64,000 nt of DNA from Macrothele yani (GCA_039090855.1 CM076999.1:111041072-111105071), one strand, 5' to 3'; numbered from the stretch's first letter, positions 33,335 through 44,456 are shown. Notes: generated by a model not told the origin, from the sequence alone. Program-made: numbers and translations.

Positions 33335-34169
33335 TTAGGTGACCTGATATTGGAACACTGATTTGAGGACAAAAGGGCGTGGCGTCCCCAAATCGGCAGT
33401 TCATTTGGGGACATATATATACTCAAAATAAATATGCAAATATTTTTGTCACAAAACTGCATTGCTTCAATAAGTGTGATATTACATATGAAAATGTATT
33501 TCTTAAAACGATATATCTTGTAGAATGTTGGTAATTTGTATTGACAAAGTAGAATTATGATGGCCAGAACATATTAGCAAAAGTGAAATGTTTTACCTTG
33601 TATGTGTGCCGAATTAAAAACAAGCTGCACACCAAACTAATTGCATGGCGAATTTTTCATTTTACCAAAGTTTTTTGAGAAACTAAGATCAAATACAGTC
33701 GAAATTTGACCGCGCCAGTAGTTCAGTGTCCTAGCGACCATTCGTACAAGTGAGTACGACCGTACGGGTTCGAGTCCCGACTGAGACAGGGATGGTGTGT
33801 TTGTCTTACAGCACTTGCTCTCTCTCTCTCTCTTCCCTAGAACGAATGTCTCCAAATTAGAGACACGTGACCACTTATAGTCCTTAGAGCTCCTCTCGGT
33901 GGTCGTTAAACTCGGAAAGAAGGGGAAAAAAGTCAATATTTCTTTTCACAAGAAAGATATCGGAAAATTAGTACAACAAAAACTACTTTGAAGAACATTT
34001 TTCATTGGAAATCTGACGAGCTAATGAGGAAGTGTAAATTCGAGGACATTTGAGGACAAACATCGAAATTTGAGGACAGTTTGCGTTCCCAAAGGCATCA
34101 GACGTTTATGAGGAGAGTAAACTAAATTCGAAGACTGTCTTCAAGAATTGGGAACTTCTGGTCAGTTTA
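33335..34169 (-). mobile_element. Non-autonomous TIR element, copy 2
   Basis: Reverse-oriented relative of 2845-5048, 835 bp, without the Tc1 insertion. The left end TTAGGTGACCTGATATTGG and right end CTTCTGGTCAGTTTAG are the diverged terminal repeats. It carries the same captured SINE-like segment at 33705-33925. No ORF is supported. Confidence 0.75.
33705..33925 (+). repeat. Captured divergent SINE, copy 2
   Basis: Head with GGGTTCGAGTCCCGAC, body TGTGTTTGTCTTACAGCACT, a (CT)n expansion and a GGTCGTTAAACTCGG end. It occupies the same internal position as 3103-3297. Confidence 0.65.
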
Positions 34170-34414
34170 GCTATAAGCAGTCGCCCGTCCCTAATTTCGG
34201 GCCACTGGTTCCAGGGAAGGGCGAGAATCAGTGCCACAAAACAAACACAACATCTATGCCTCACCGGCATTCGAACCCGGACCTCTTTCGGACGAATGAT
34301 CAGAAGCCATCGCTTAGACCACTGCGCTACAAGGGCGGCTTAGTTATTTTGTGTGAGAAAAAATATTGTTAAGCATTTCTTCAGTGTTTCTGTCTGTTGG
34401 GATTTTTTTAAATG

Positions 34415-34638
34415 TTTTTTATTAGAGTTTAACGACCACAATGAGCAACTCTGTAAACAGAGTCACCCATCCCTAATTTAGAGCCACTTGTGTCAGGGAA
34501 GGGAGAGAGTCAGTGCTCCAACACAGCTGCTCCGTACGACAAACACAACATCCATGCCTCACCGGTATTCGAACCCAGACCCATCGCGGACGAATGATCA
34601 AAAGTCAGCGCTCAGACCACTGCGCCACCGGTGCAGCT
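34415..34638 (-). repeat. SINE family A, diverged
   Basis: Antisense copy with many changes and a small internal insertion (AACACAGCTGCTCCGTACG). Box B ATTCGAACC and the head CCACCGGTGCAGCTG are recognisable. Confidence 0.75.
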
Positions 34639-34639
34639 G

Positions 34640-36109
34640 CGTTGTGACGCATTTACTTTAAAGAGTTGTTATTGGCATTAATTTATGAAGTTAATCTGTA
34701 TTTCAGTAGGCCGGAAAAGTTAGCTGTGTTACCTTTTACGTACAATGGGAAAAAATGGTTTGTCACGTAAATTTGCGTTTTTTAAGAACGAAATCTTGAC
34801 GTTAAGAAGGCATGACTTAACGTCCAGGTAATTAGAATAGCTAAGTTTCGTAAACATGACTAACTAGATCTCAAAATTTCGTTTGCTGGATCTGGTACTT
34901 CTACTCGCAGGATATGACGTCTTTATTTGGTTCTTGATTTCCGGGTTGTGCGTGTGTTGTGCAGTGTGATTGTTCCGTGTTTTATTTACAAAATTAACTC
35001 GTGTAGGATTAGTTGTTTAACAAAGTTTGGAAAATTTATGCAATAATATCCCAACGAATACATGTTCGTTTAAGTTGAATAACCTGTAATTAATGTTTAG
35101 AAACTTTTTAAAGTGTTTATATTTTAACAAATGTTAACTATAGAATTCACATTTACATGTTACACGTTATAAATATTCGTCGTACCATTTAAGAAAAAAT
35201 GAAGGCACATTTGCTGGAGTGGACATCGATTGTAAGTATCAATGGTGAGATCTATATTCATATACGATCTGTTCCTCTTCAATCAAGTGTTTTTATCAGT
35301 TGGGCATTCGTTGTTTGTTTTGGCCACGAGGTCAACCATAAGAAATGCACATGTAATGTTAGGGTTAAAAGTGCGGTACTTAACATGCATTGGTAACTGA
35401 GACGCCAAAATTAAGACATCATGTAAAGAGTTATTGATATTTAGAAATTCTTCCCGGAAATTGGTGACCATTGCCAGTTTGTTTGAATTCTGAGACCTGA
35501 GTGTTTGCCATGTGGCATGGGGAGCCTTGAACAATAAATACTTGGTTGCGACATCGTATCATGAGTACGAGCAGCGTGATTTCTTTTAATGATGCACATT
35601 CAGTATGTGATGTATTCGTCGCTCTTTCATGTAAAGTTAATGAATTTAAAGTGATGTGGATCTCTCCAATGCTTTCTTTGCATTAGGATGGGAAGTTGTT
35701 TGACCCCAAAATGTTCATAGAGTGTAATGATTTTCTTTTAAAAAGTGTGTGAAAACAATGTAGAAATAAAAACGGAATTTTTTTAATAACCAGAAATATC
35801 ATTTTGGGGAACAACATTAATGAAAATCCACATCCATAATTTAGTTCTTAAAATGTTGCACCTGTAAGTTGTGGTACTGTTTTTTTTTTTTTTTTGTATC
35901 CAAGAAAATATCGTTAACCCTTGCTAATGTATTTTATCTTTTATTCCTTTCGTGAGTTACCAAATTTTACTATACAAAAAATAGTGTTAGATGCTGTGAC
36001 TTTTGCATGTTTTCCTTATCACATTGTTATGTTGCGTCAGAAAGAGACCATTGTTTTGGTCTTTCTTAATTTCAGAAACTGTTGACCATCCCTTTTAAAA
36101 TCCAACTAA
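34640..36109. other. 1.5 kb without recognisable gene
   Basis: A+T-rich single-copy-looking sequence. The short ORFs (35199-35396 and complements) show no motif. Confidence 0.35.
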
Positions 36110-36250
36110 GCTGTCCCGGTGGCTGAGTGGTCAGATGCGTAGGTTTCTGTTTAATGTGAGATGGGTGTGAGTTCTAGGTTTGTTGATTGGTTGGTGTATT
36201 TTAATGGCGCAAGGGCCAGGTCTGGCCAAAGAGCGCCAATCACAAGGCAA
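36110..36250 (+). repeat. Possible additional tRNA-like SINE head
   Basis: CTGTCCCGGTGGCTGAGTGG, a box-A-like word, followed by diverged sequence and GGCGCAAGGGCCAGGTCTGG. Neither box B nor the tail is clear. Confidence 0.35.
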
Positions 36251-36706
36251 TCAAAGAAAAGAAGGTGAAAGCTAGGTAGAATAATAAAAAGCACAGCGGA
36301 ATGGGACAATTGAAAAACAAGAACAATAAAAGCTTGGTAATTTAGATTAGTTTAAGAAAGTCAATTTGTTTGAAAAATGAAAAGACTGCAAACATATCAC
36401 AGCAGTCGCCTAAGATTCTTTGAAGGGGAGCTGAATTGTCTTCCAATGAATAAGCTTGGAAATATTGAAAACGGTTATCACGAAAGCGGACACAAATACA
36501 CAAGACATGAAGGACAGTGAGACAACTGTTACATGTCTCGCACATTGGGGCAGTGTCGCCACACAGCAAGAAGCGGTGGGTGAAATGACAATGCCCAATG
36601 CGCAAGAACTACTTCCTCGCGACGATTCTTCCGCAATCCAGATTGCCATAGTCCGATATGTGGTTTGATGGAAAGAAGTTTGTTGCTGCCCTGTTGAGTC
36701 CACAGT

Positions 36707-37213
36707 TTGGTTTGTTTGTCTTATGGTGCTGGGAATCTGTCTCCCTTGACCGAAACCAATTGCCCCAAATTAGGGAAGAATGGCTGCTGAAAGCCCTCAA
36801 GCCGCAGTGGTCTAAGCGATAACTTGCCGCCCCGATGGCGTTGTGGTCTAAGTGATGGCCTCTGATCACTCGTCCAAGAGGGGTCCGGGTTCGAATCCCG
36901 GTGAGGCATGAATGTGTTTGTCTAACGGCACTGGCTCTCTCCCTTCCCTGGAACCAATGACCCTAAATTAGGGACAGGCGACTGCTTATAGCCCATTGAG
37001 TTGCTTACAGTGGTCGTTAAATCTCCAATCTAAAAAAATCTAAGCGATAACTTCTGACCATTCATCCTAGATAGGTGTGGGTTTGAATCCCAGTGAGGCA
37101 TGGATGTTGTGTTTGTCTTATGACACTGGCTCTTTCCCTTCCCTTGTATCAGGGACCCTAAATTAGGGATGGGCGGCTGCTTATAGCCCTATGAGTTGCT
37201 CACAGTAGTCATC
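36707..37213 (+). repeat. Nested SINE family A cluster
   Basis: Three pieces are present: a SINE body fragment (36707-36800), an outer SINE starting GCCGCAGTGGTCTAAGCG (36801) and continuing at 37054-37213, and an inner SINE (36826-37038) inserted into the outer one. Confidence 0.85.
36826..37038 (+). repeat. Inner SINE family A with 15-bp target duplication
   Basis: Complete sense copy starting GCCGCCCCGATGGCGTTGTG. It is flanked by the perfect duplication TCTAAGCGATAACTT at 36811-36825 and 37039-37053, which lies within the tRNA-like head of the outer SINE. Confidence 0.95.
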
Positions 37214-37592
37214 AGAATTGCATAAAAACAAAATGTTATCTTTCGTACACAACCATTGAAACAGAAAACAATAAGATAATTTTATAGAAAAAATAATAAA
37301 GCTATAAATAATTATTAGAACATTATAGATTCCAGTGAAGATGAAATAATTACATTACAGTGAATGTGCAGCAATGTGTGTGAAATGAACCTTTATGGCA
37401 AAATATTAAAATATTGGACTATGAACTTCATAAAAACAAGAGACTAACTTGTAAGTGGTGGTGTGCATATTTAGTACGTAAAGAGCGTCGTGTGGTCCAG
37501 GGGACCGCTATCTGTATAGCACTTTAGATAAAGACCTGTTTCAGAAAGAACAATATTAATGAAGAGGTAGCAAACAATTTGTGTTGAAACAA
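37214..37592. repeat. Fragment related to the 45100 / 47600 inverted repeat
   Basis: GTACACAACCATTGAAACAG, TAATTATTAGAACATTA and TTTATGGCAAAATATTAAAA at 37250-37440 match 44960-45430 and, in reverse, 47640-47900. Confidence 0.6.
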
Positions 37593-37709
37593 TAGTAGGC
37601 AAGATAAAAGCTGTCTAAGCACGATTCAATCAATGCACAATTAGCCAAAACCTCATTTAAAAGATTAAGTTTATTTACAGGGAAAAACACTGGTTAAAAT
37701 AATCTAAAA

Positions 37710-37747
37710 GTGAGATCTTTCGATGTCACCGTAATCCCATCCTCAGG
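37710..37747 (-). ncRNA. Hammerhead-like motif, left arm
   Basis: On the minus strand it reads CCTGAGGAT, a partly mismatched hairpin (GGGATTAC/GGTGACATC), then GAAAGATCTCAC. The core CTGAGGA and GAAA agree with the hammerhead consensus, apart from an extra base before stem II. Confidence 0.4.
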
Positions 37748-37852
37748 CCTGTAAGGAAACAAACTACAGTATACATACACATCGTGAAGAACCGAAATGC
37801 ATTAGCATCACAAAACACGTGGCCATCAGAAAAGTTCAAAATTTAGTAAAAC

Positions 37853-37977
37853 AGGGTTCCCACTCAACCTGGAAAACCTGGAATTCTCAGGGAATTTGAA
37901 AATGGTTCCAAAAATCAGGGAAAACTCAGGAAAAATTACCCTTTTTTGTAAAAATCAGGGAAAACTCTGGGAAAATT

Positions 37978-38010
<33 letters not shown>

Positions 38011-38706
38011 GTAAAAATTAATGGATACTTTATTTTGCCAAAAAAAATTTATTTTTTCAAGATTTCAAATTTTGACTTGCAATTACTGCCTGCCTAGAAT
38101 TTGGTAGATCTTACTTTCAGTTATATTAAGTATTTCCTTTATTCTAAAAAAAGATGCAAAATTGAATTTTTAAAATTGCCAGTTATTAAGCTTTTGTTCA
38201 ATTTCTGCATGCAGTTATAACATGGAACAATTAGGCACAATAGCTCCTGCTTGAAGAAACACTTCACAAGAGAACCAGCCAAATGATGGATCAAAGTCCT
38301 TTGTCTGTTGGTTTTCTTGAAACATGTTTCTTTGAACAGAGCCATACATTGTGGTATAGAAAAACTGAAACTATTCAACTGACAGATTTTTTCTTACATA
38401 TGACCTGTTTCTATGGGAATGTATTTACAAATTCCGTGTGGGTAGTATTCACAAAAGTTCACGGAACTTTGGTACAGAAAATAATGTGCACAGTTAGTTG
38501 TTATTAATGAAAAGCAGGTAATTTTATAAAGACAAAAAACTTAAAGAATTTAAAAGTGTGTGCTTTGGTGAGAAAAATGAATGGAATGGAATGAAATGAA
38601 ATGTAACAATTCTTTACAACATGCCACTCTGGAAAACTTTAAAAATCACCTGGAGAACCTGGAAAAGTCAGGGAATTTTTTTATTACTTTTGAGTGGGAA
38701 CCCTGT
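37853..38706. mobile_element. hAT-like non-autonomous element
   Basis: Ends CAGGGTTCCCACTC and complement GAGTGGGAACCCTG, with repeated CCTGGAAAACCTGG-type subterminal words and an internal poly-T of about 29. The sister arm at about 39900 reads straight through the site (TAGTAAAAGTTC in complement), so this is a true insertion. The flanking duplication is TAAAA, possibly GTAAAA. No transposase is present. Confidence 0.7.
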
Positions 38707-38888
38707 AAAAGTTCAAATTATTAACTCGATGTTAACGCCAAATTCTCCTGTGTTATGTTCAGAAGTAAGGATCTCCATGGTTGAAGAACACCGAATGGTA
38801 CTTCATCGTTACAACAAATATCCCGATATTTTAATATGTACAAACTCTCTGTAAACAAAACAATATACTTACTTGAAACAGAAATAAG

Positions 38889-39107
38889 CCGCCCCGGTGG
38901 CGCAGTGGTCTAAGGCGTTGGCCTCTGATCATTCGTCCGAAGGGGTCCGGGTTCGAATCCCGGTCAGGCATGGATGTTGTGTTTGTCTTACGGCACTGGC
39001 TCTCTCCCTTCCCTGGAACCAGTGACCCTAAATTAGGGACGGGCGACTGCTTATAGCCCATTGAGTTGCTCACGGTGGTCGTTAAACCTCAAAAAAAAAA
39101 AAAAAAA
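38889..39107 (+). repeat. SINE family A, full length
   Basis: Sense copy with A-tail, flanked by AAACAGAAATAAG (38876-38888, 39108-39120). The opposite palindrome arm lacks it. Confidence 0.95.
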
Positions 39108-39345
39108 AAACAGAAATAAGTACCCTGGCCTGGTCCCATAATTGAGTATAGCAACCCTACACAGCAGTCCTAGAAAGGGCAGTGTTCATCTAGCCAGACC
39201 TGATGGAATATTTAAGTGCTCAGATATCCTGACTGCAAAAGTCCGAAATGTGGATCGTATGTATATTTTATCCTCCGATATGATTTTTTTTATCTTCTTC
39301 AATTGGAGGAGTATAAAACATACATAGGATCCACACTTCGGACTC

Positions 39346-39660
39346 TTGCAGTCAGGATATCTGAGAACAAATATTCCATCAGGTCTGGTCTTGCAGTCAG
39401 GATATCTGAGAACAAATATTCCATCAGGCCTGGTCTTGCAGTCAGGATATCTGAGAACAAATATTCCATCAGGTCTGGTCTTGCAGTCAGGATATCTGAG
39501 AACAAATATTCCATCAGGTCTGGTCTTGCAGTCAGGATATCTGAGAACAAATATTCCATCAGGTCTGGTCTTGCAGTCAGGATATCTGAGAACAAATATT
39601 CCATCAGGTCTGGTCTTGCAGTCAGGATATCTGACAACAAATATTCCATCAGGTCTGGCC
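39346..39660 (+). repeat. 45-bp tandem repeat, seven units
   Basis: Units begin TTGCAGTCAGGATATCTGAG at 39346, 39391, 39436, 39481, 39526, 39571 and 39616, nearly identical. Because 45 is divisible by three, ORFs stay open in several frames on both strands, producing repetitive 15-residue pseudo-proteins. A single copy of the unit is present in the opposite arm (39190-39240). Confidence 0.95.
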
Positions 39661-40020
39661 TGGCGAACACTGCCCTTTCCAGGACTGTTGCGTAGGGTTG
39701 CCATACTCAATTATGGGACCAGGCCAGGATACTTATTTCTGTTTCAAGTAAGTATATTGTTTTGTTTACAGAGAGTTTGCACATATTAAAATATCGGGAT
39801 ATTTGTTGTAACGATGAAGTACCATTCAGTGTTCTTCAACCATGGAGATCCTTACTTCTGAACATACCACTAGGAGAATGTGGCATTGACACTGAGTTAA
39901 TAATTTGAACTTTTACTATATTTCGAACTTTTCTGATGGCAACGTGTTTTGTGATGCTAATGCATTTCGGTTCTTCAGTATGTGTATATACACCTTAGTT
40001 TGTTTCCTTACAGTGTTAGG

Positions 40021-40058
40021 CCTAAGGATGGGGTCACGCTGACCCTGAAAGGTCTCGC
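40021..40058 (+). ncRNA. Hammerhead-like motif, right arm
   Basis: CCTAAGGAT, a strong hairpin GGGTCA-CGC-TGACCC, then GAAAGGTCTCGC. It is the partner of 37710-37747. One core G has become A. Confidence 0.4.
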
Positions 40059-40172
40059 TTATAGATTCTTTTAACCAGTGTTTTTAGCTGTAAATAGACT
40101 TCATCTTTTAAATGTGGTTTTGGCCAATTATACATTGATTGAATCGTGCTTAGACAGTTTTATCTTGCCTAC

Positions 40173-41407
40173 GAACAATATTAATTACTGTTTTGCCCTT
40201 TAATAACGCTGAGACCCAAGTGTGAGAAAAAAAATTAATATTTTAAAATTTTGTTACTGAAAAGTGTGCCATTTTGTTGTTGGAACACAGAAATTTTAAT
40301 CTGAATCATATATGTTTTAAATTCTCTTTAAAAAGTAATAAAATACAGACACTTCTAAGACTGCATACCTGCTGTTCATGAAAACTATTAGGTCCCTCCA
40401 GTGAGGATTTCTAGAAAACTGCAAGCGTTCAACTGACAGCATGTTCAGCTATCGGAATCTGAGTTTGCACACTCGCATACTTTTTGGCACACTCAACAAG
40501 GCATGGTGGTCTATTGCAGGAAGAACACAAATAGGCAGTTTTGCATTTCTTTGCTGCTGGACATAAAAAGCATGTTCTTCTGTTTTCTCTTGCTAACTTT
40601 CCATCCCTCCCCCCCCCCAATCTGCTCCTCTTTCCTGATTCCAAGGATGCGTCTCATGGACAAACTTAATTCCCTTGAAAGTCTTGTGTTATCCAATCTC
40701 TCTTTTAGATGTGGATCTACAAATGCATAAGATTCTTAGCTAGAGATTTCATGAAATCCAACAGTGATAAAGGATACGGATTACTACGAGACTGATACAG
40801 AATATATGCATTCACTGTTATCTAATATTTGAAAAAATACAGCCATCACCCAACGTATGGTGCAATGACTAGAGCTATAAATACTGCATTTTTATTCATG
40901 CATCCACTCCTCCTTATGTGTAGCTATAAAAACTTAATTTCCAGTCTGTTCAAGTTCTAAGTTATGCGTTGAGGACACAAGAATAACAGCTTTGTAAATA
41001 TTTTTAGGAACGTAATAGACAATCACATGGTAATCTAATAATGATCTGAAATGTCAGACGCTTTTCCCCCAAACCCAGTCACTAAAACTTGGAAGAAAGT
41101 CAAGATTCTTTCTACATATCAGTGACACCGTACCCTTCATTGGACTGCATGATGCATTTTATGAGACAGCTTTCAAGGAAACATTGTACATAGGTAGCCT
41201 AAAACGTAATATTGAAACAAACTAGATTATTTGAGCATTGATTATATAAGTCCATTAGGTATATAACTGGAATAAGGTAGAAAATAAAATGGCACTTATT
41301 AATTACTGCATGAAAAATAATGTAACACCGGACTGGATGAATTTAAACATCATGGCACAACATAAAACTTGGGGAGAAATAAAAACATCAGAAGCCATAT
41401 GCATCTA
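40173..41407. other. 1.2 kb without recognisable gene
   Basis: No supported ORF. A C-rich patch lies at 40601-40618. Confidence 0.35.
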
Positions 41408-41506
41408 GATTTATGGGGGTGTTATTGTTGCATATATTTTCCCTATGTTTATTATGCATCTATAAACATAGGGAAAATATATGCAACAATAACACCCCCA
41501 TAAATC
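41408..41506. repeat. Perfect palindrome
   Basis: Arms of about 44 bp (ATTTATGGGGGTGTTATTGT and on) surround a loop of about 11 bases. A second palindrome lies at 41598-41652. Confidence 0.85.
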
Positions 41507-41597
41507 TTTCATATGCATGGCAGAATTTGATTGAAACTGAGAGTGCTGTAAATAAAGAGATCGGGAAGAAAATGTGAGGCACATGCAAAACATGTCG

Positions 41598-41652
41598 CAT
41601 ACTTGCAATACTAGCATTCCTGCCCAGCAGGAATGCTAGTATTTGCAAGTAT
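41598..41652. repeat. Short palindrome at the edge of the Penelope-like element
   Basis: ACTAGCATTCCTG and CAGGAATGCTAGT arms with outer ACTTGCAA/TTGCAAGT. It directly precedes the reverse transcriptase remains. Confidence 0.8.
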
Positions 41653-42370
41653 AGTGGGGCTAGTAAGCATAGGTAAACTCATAAGCAGAATTACCCACAC
41701 TGCCTTTTAGTATCTGGTCAATTGAGCCCAATAAAGCCATTAGAAAAGGCTTTATCCTTGTTGTTAACACCACCTACCACAAATTCGAAATTTTTTATCC
41801 CAAATTTGCTGGAAGCAGTTCATCGACTAAGGTCATTTGGACAACCTACCGTTCCCTTGATCCTTGCATCTCTTGATGTTACTTCCCTATACCCCAGTGT
41901 GTCAGTAGAGAAAACACATAATCTTATTCATCACCTGCTGGTCACCCAGGGTCAACTATCTCAGTTTGAAATACAAAGCATTCTGGGTACTTTGGATCTC
42001 ATTGCTAAACGTTCTTTTTCGTTTCAAGGGCACTATTTACAGACAAGATAGTGGCGCAGCCATGGGATCACCACTGTCTCCTTTGATGGCTGAAATTGTT
42101 ATGCAATCAATAGAAAACAATATTTTAACCAATGGCACCCATACCGCACTGCTGTATATGAGGTATATCGATGACGTATTAGTACTTTGGTTGCATTCTC
42201 TTGGAGATCTTAGATAAGCCTATCATCGGTATGCCCCTCTATACAATTTATTATCAAATTGGAGAACGAAGGTTTTCTCCCCTACCTTGACTTGGGCATC
42301 AGACGGAACACAGTCACCCACTCAATTCAATTTTCTGTGTATTGTAAGCCAGCTAGCTCTACTGTGATCA

Positions 42371-42604
42371 GCCGCCCCGGTGGCGCAGTGGTCTAAGGCG
42401 CTGGCCTATGATCATTCGTCCGTAAGGGGTCCGGGTTCGAATCCCGGTCAGGCATGGATGTTGTGTTTGTCTTACGGCACTGGCTCTCTCCCTTCCCTGG
42501 AACCAGTGACCCTAAATTAGGGACGGGCGACTGCTTATAGCCCATTGAGTTGCTCACGGTGGTCGTTAACCCTCCAATCAAAAAAAAAAAAAAAAAAAAA
42601 AAAA
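42371..42604 (+). repeat. SINE family A inside the reverse transcriptase
   Basis: Full-length sense copy with A-tail, flanked by the perfect 11-bp duplication TACTGTGATCA (42360-42370, 42605-42615). The Penelope-like reading frame resumes after it. Confidence 0.95.
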
Positions 42605-42866
42605 TACTGTGATCATCCCATGCAACTGTTACCATCCACACAAGTATAAAGCTGTGACTTTTAGATTTCTTATAGGCCGTGCTTTCTCACACTTGTCGAA
42701 TGCCAGACTGCGAAAGACGGAACTTGAAAGAATAATGCAAATCGCGACCCAGAACGGGTATAGCAAGAGCTTTGTGTATGTTGGTACTCTGGAATAATAC
42801 CAACTGCAAATTTCACATGTCTTGCACAACATCTGCAAGAAACACGGGTTTTCATTTGACGAGCTT

Positions 42867-43620
42867 TTATGGATGCATGCATGCGCAATGCCAAAATAGA
42901 TAATACTGGTTTATGTCTTGGTGATATGCATGTGTGCAGATTGCTGTATGCTGATGACACTGTCCTGTTGGCAGAGAGCAAAAGTGAGTTGCAGATTATG
43001 TTGTCCCGGATGTACGAAGTTTGCATGAAATTCAAACTGAGTATTAATTAATAAGGGAAAAACCAAAGTTATGGTTTTTGAGCGGGGAACTGGTAGCACT
43101 GAATGTACACAGGAATGATGGGTTCTCAAGGAAGGCCTGCATGGCTGTGTATGAAAGTGTAATTGTTCCTACTCTGATGTATGGCAGTGAAACCTGGGTA
43201 CTATAGAAGAAACATAGGAGTCGTTTGTGTGTTGGAGAAATGCGTTACTTACGGGGGATTTGTGGCAAGACACATTCTGATCGTGTGAGGAATGAAGATG
43301 TGTTGCAGTTGTGTAATGTGAAGCAAAATGTTGTTAGCAAGGTGGAGACCAATATGCTTTGGTGGTTTGGACATGTTGAAAGAATGAGTGATGGGATGCT
43401 TACAAAGAAAAAAATTTCAGCCCAAGTGGCAGGAAGGAAACGCAGAGGAAGTCCAAAGAAGTCGTGGGAGGATCAGATTCAGGAGTGTCTGCATGAGAAA
43501 AAGATTATGAGTATGAAGTATAAAAGATCTTGTGTGCATCATGTGATGGATGTCAGTGAAGCTGGAATTGTGTGCCAAGATCACTGTAAGTGGAGAAGTT
43601 TGATATGACAACAGTAAGTA
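42867..43620 (+). pseudogene. Non-LTR retrotransposon (LINE) reverse transcriptase fragment
   Basis: A 5'-truncated LINE piece. The open part 42869-43051 holds LLYADDTVLLAESKSELQ, the reverse transcriptase YADD active site, followed by the thumb region. After frame changes, 43225-43608 reads RLRGICGKTHSDRVRNED-like sequence, WWFGHVERMSDGML and RKRRGSPKKSWEDQIQECL, the usual C-terminal tail of RTE- or Jockey-type LINEs. It sits between the reverse transcriptase and GIY-YIG parts of the Penelope-like element, so it inserted later. Clear target duplications were not resolved. Confidence 0.8.
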
Positions 43621-43700
43621 AATAATCAGATGAAAATTATCTGGTAGTTTGTCTTTTCTTTGTGGAGCTAACCTCTGAATCTCAGAGAACAGCTTAGTGA

Positions 43701-43722
43701 TGTGTGTGTGTGTGTGTGTGTG
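43701..43722. repeat. (TG)n microsatellite
   Basis: About eleven TG units. Confidence 0.95.
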
Positions 43723-43884
43723 TTCTAGCAATCTTTTCCAACTGATACACAAGGACTGGGATGTCAAGCCCGAGAATGAGAAATGTGTATATTGTATACC
43801 ACTACAGGATTTGAATTCGGAGTTCAACGACAGTTGGTATATAGGCTCGACCCTTCGGAGTCATGGTATTTGAACAGCTGAAAA

Positions 43885-44107
43885 GCCGCCCCGGTGGCGC
43901 AGTGGTCTAAGCGATGGCCTCTGATCATTCGTCCAAAAGGGGTCCGGGTTCGAATCCCGGTGAGGCATGGATGTTGTGTTTGTCTTACGGCACTGGCTCT
44001 CTCCCTTCCCTGGAACCAGTGACCCTAAATTAGGGACGGGCGACTGCTTATAGCCCATTGAGTTGCTCACGGTGGTCGTTAAACCTCCAACAACAACAAC
44101 AAAAAAA
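43885..44107 (+). repeat. SINE family A inside the GIY-YIG region
   Basis: Full-length sense copy whose tail begins with CAACAACAAC before poly-A. It is flanked by AACAGCTGAA (43873-43882, 44108-44117). Confidence 0.95.
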
Positions 44108-44456
44108 AACAGCTGAACACCAATACTCCACCCAAACAGGTGCCTCTAAGACCGCTTTGGCCCACCTAGTCCAGGAGGGAACCCATACCCCCTCGTGGAA
44201 TGATGCTTACATTTTATTATGCACCAAAGAAAAATGATCCACTCTATTTTCAGAAGCATTGTTTATTCGGCATTATCGTAAACAATGTTGTAACGATGAC
44301 ACTCCTACTTTTGTACCATATGTTTGGAAACAACTATTTAATGTAGTTTGTATTAAAAAAAAATTGAAGACTTAAAAAAAAAAAACTCGTCACACTCCCC
44401 CATTTAACCGTTTAACTTAATGCCATCATTTTCAAAGATGGAACAACGCAGCACTT

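Larger units (their letters stand above)
33283..34340 (-). repeat. SINE family A split by the TIR element
   Basis: The tail half (33283-33334, poly-T then GGAGGTTTAACGACCACCG) and the body/head half (34170-34340, AGCAGTCGCCCGTCCC to AGGGCGGC) form one antisense SINE. It is interrupted by the TIR element at 33335-34169. The flanks CTTATAAG and GCTATAAG are the target duplication. Confidence 0.8.
37593..40172. mobile_element. Large palindrome, Penelope-like terminal repeats
   Basis: The outer arms (GTAGGCAAGATAAAA... on the left, complement ...TTTTATCTTGCCTAC on the right) can be followed inward to a centre near 39285-39290. They pass the hammerhead-like motifs, the GATATTTGTTGTAACGATGA region and the AGGATATCTGAG region. 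The left arm has been lengthened by a hAT-like insertion (37853-38706) and a SINE (38889-39107). The right arm holds a 45-bp tandem array. Inverted terminal repeats with hammerhead-like motifs are known for Penelope-like elements. No reverse transcriptase remains here. Confidence 0.6.
41653..44215 (+). pseudogene. Penelope-like retroelement: reverse transcriptase and GIY-YIG remains
   Basis: A Penelope-like element copies itself by a telomerase-like reverse transcriptase joined to a GIY-YIG endonuclease. The reverse transcriptase part runs 41722-42370 with LASLDVTSLYPSVSVEKTH, GAAMGSPLSPLMAEIVMQ and YMRYIDDVLVLW (catalytic DD), and one frame change near 42040. After a SINE (42371-42604) it continues CNCYHPHKYKAVTFRFLIGR to QNGYSKSFVYVG. 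A LINE piece separates it from 43786, where CVYCIPLQD...SWYIGSTLRS begins the GIY-YIG domain. A second SINE interrupts this, and 44120-44230 reads ASKTALAHLVQEGTHTPSWN, the usual C-terminal block. Several stops and shifts make it inactive. Confidence 0.85.

Noticed and set aside
39346..39660. CRISPR array
   Set aside because: The 45-bp units are contiguous, without unique spacers, and the DNA is eukaryotic.
39186..39710. Repetitive proteins on both strands of the 45-bp array
   Set aside because: They stay open only because the unit length is divisible by three and lacks stops. No start context or conservation.
42393..42641. Recurring ORFs containing GYKQSPVPNLG and HRDSNPDP
   Set aside because: They are antisense translations of the SINE and appear wherever a SINE lies. 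They are not a conserved protein family.
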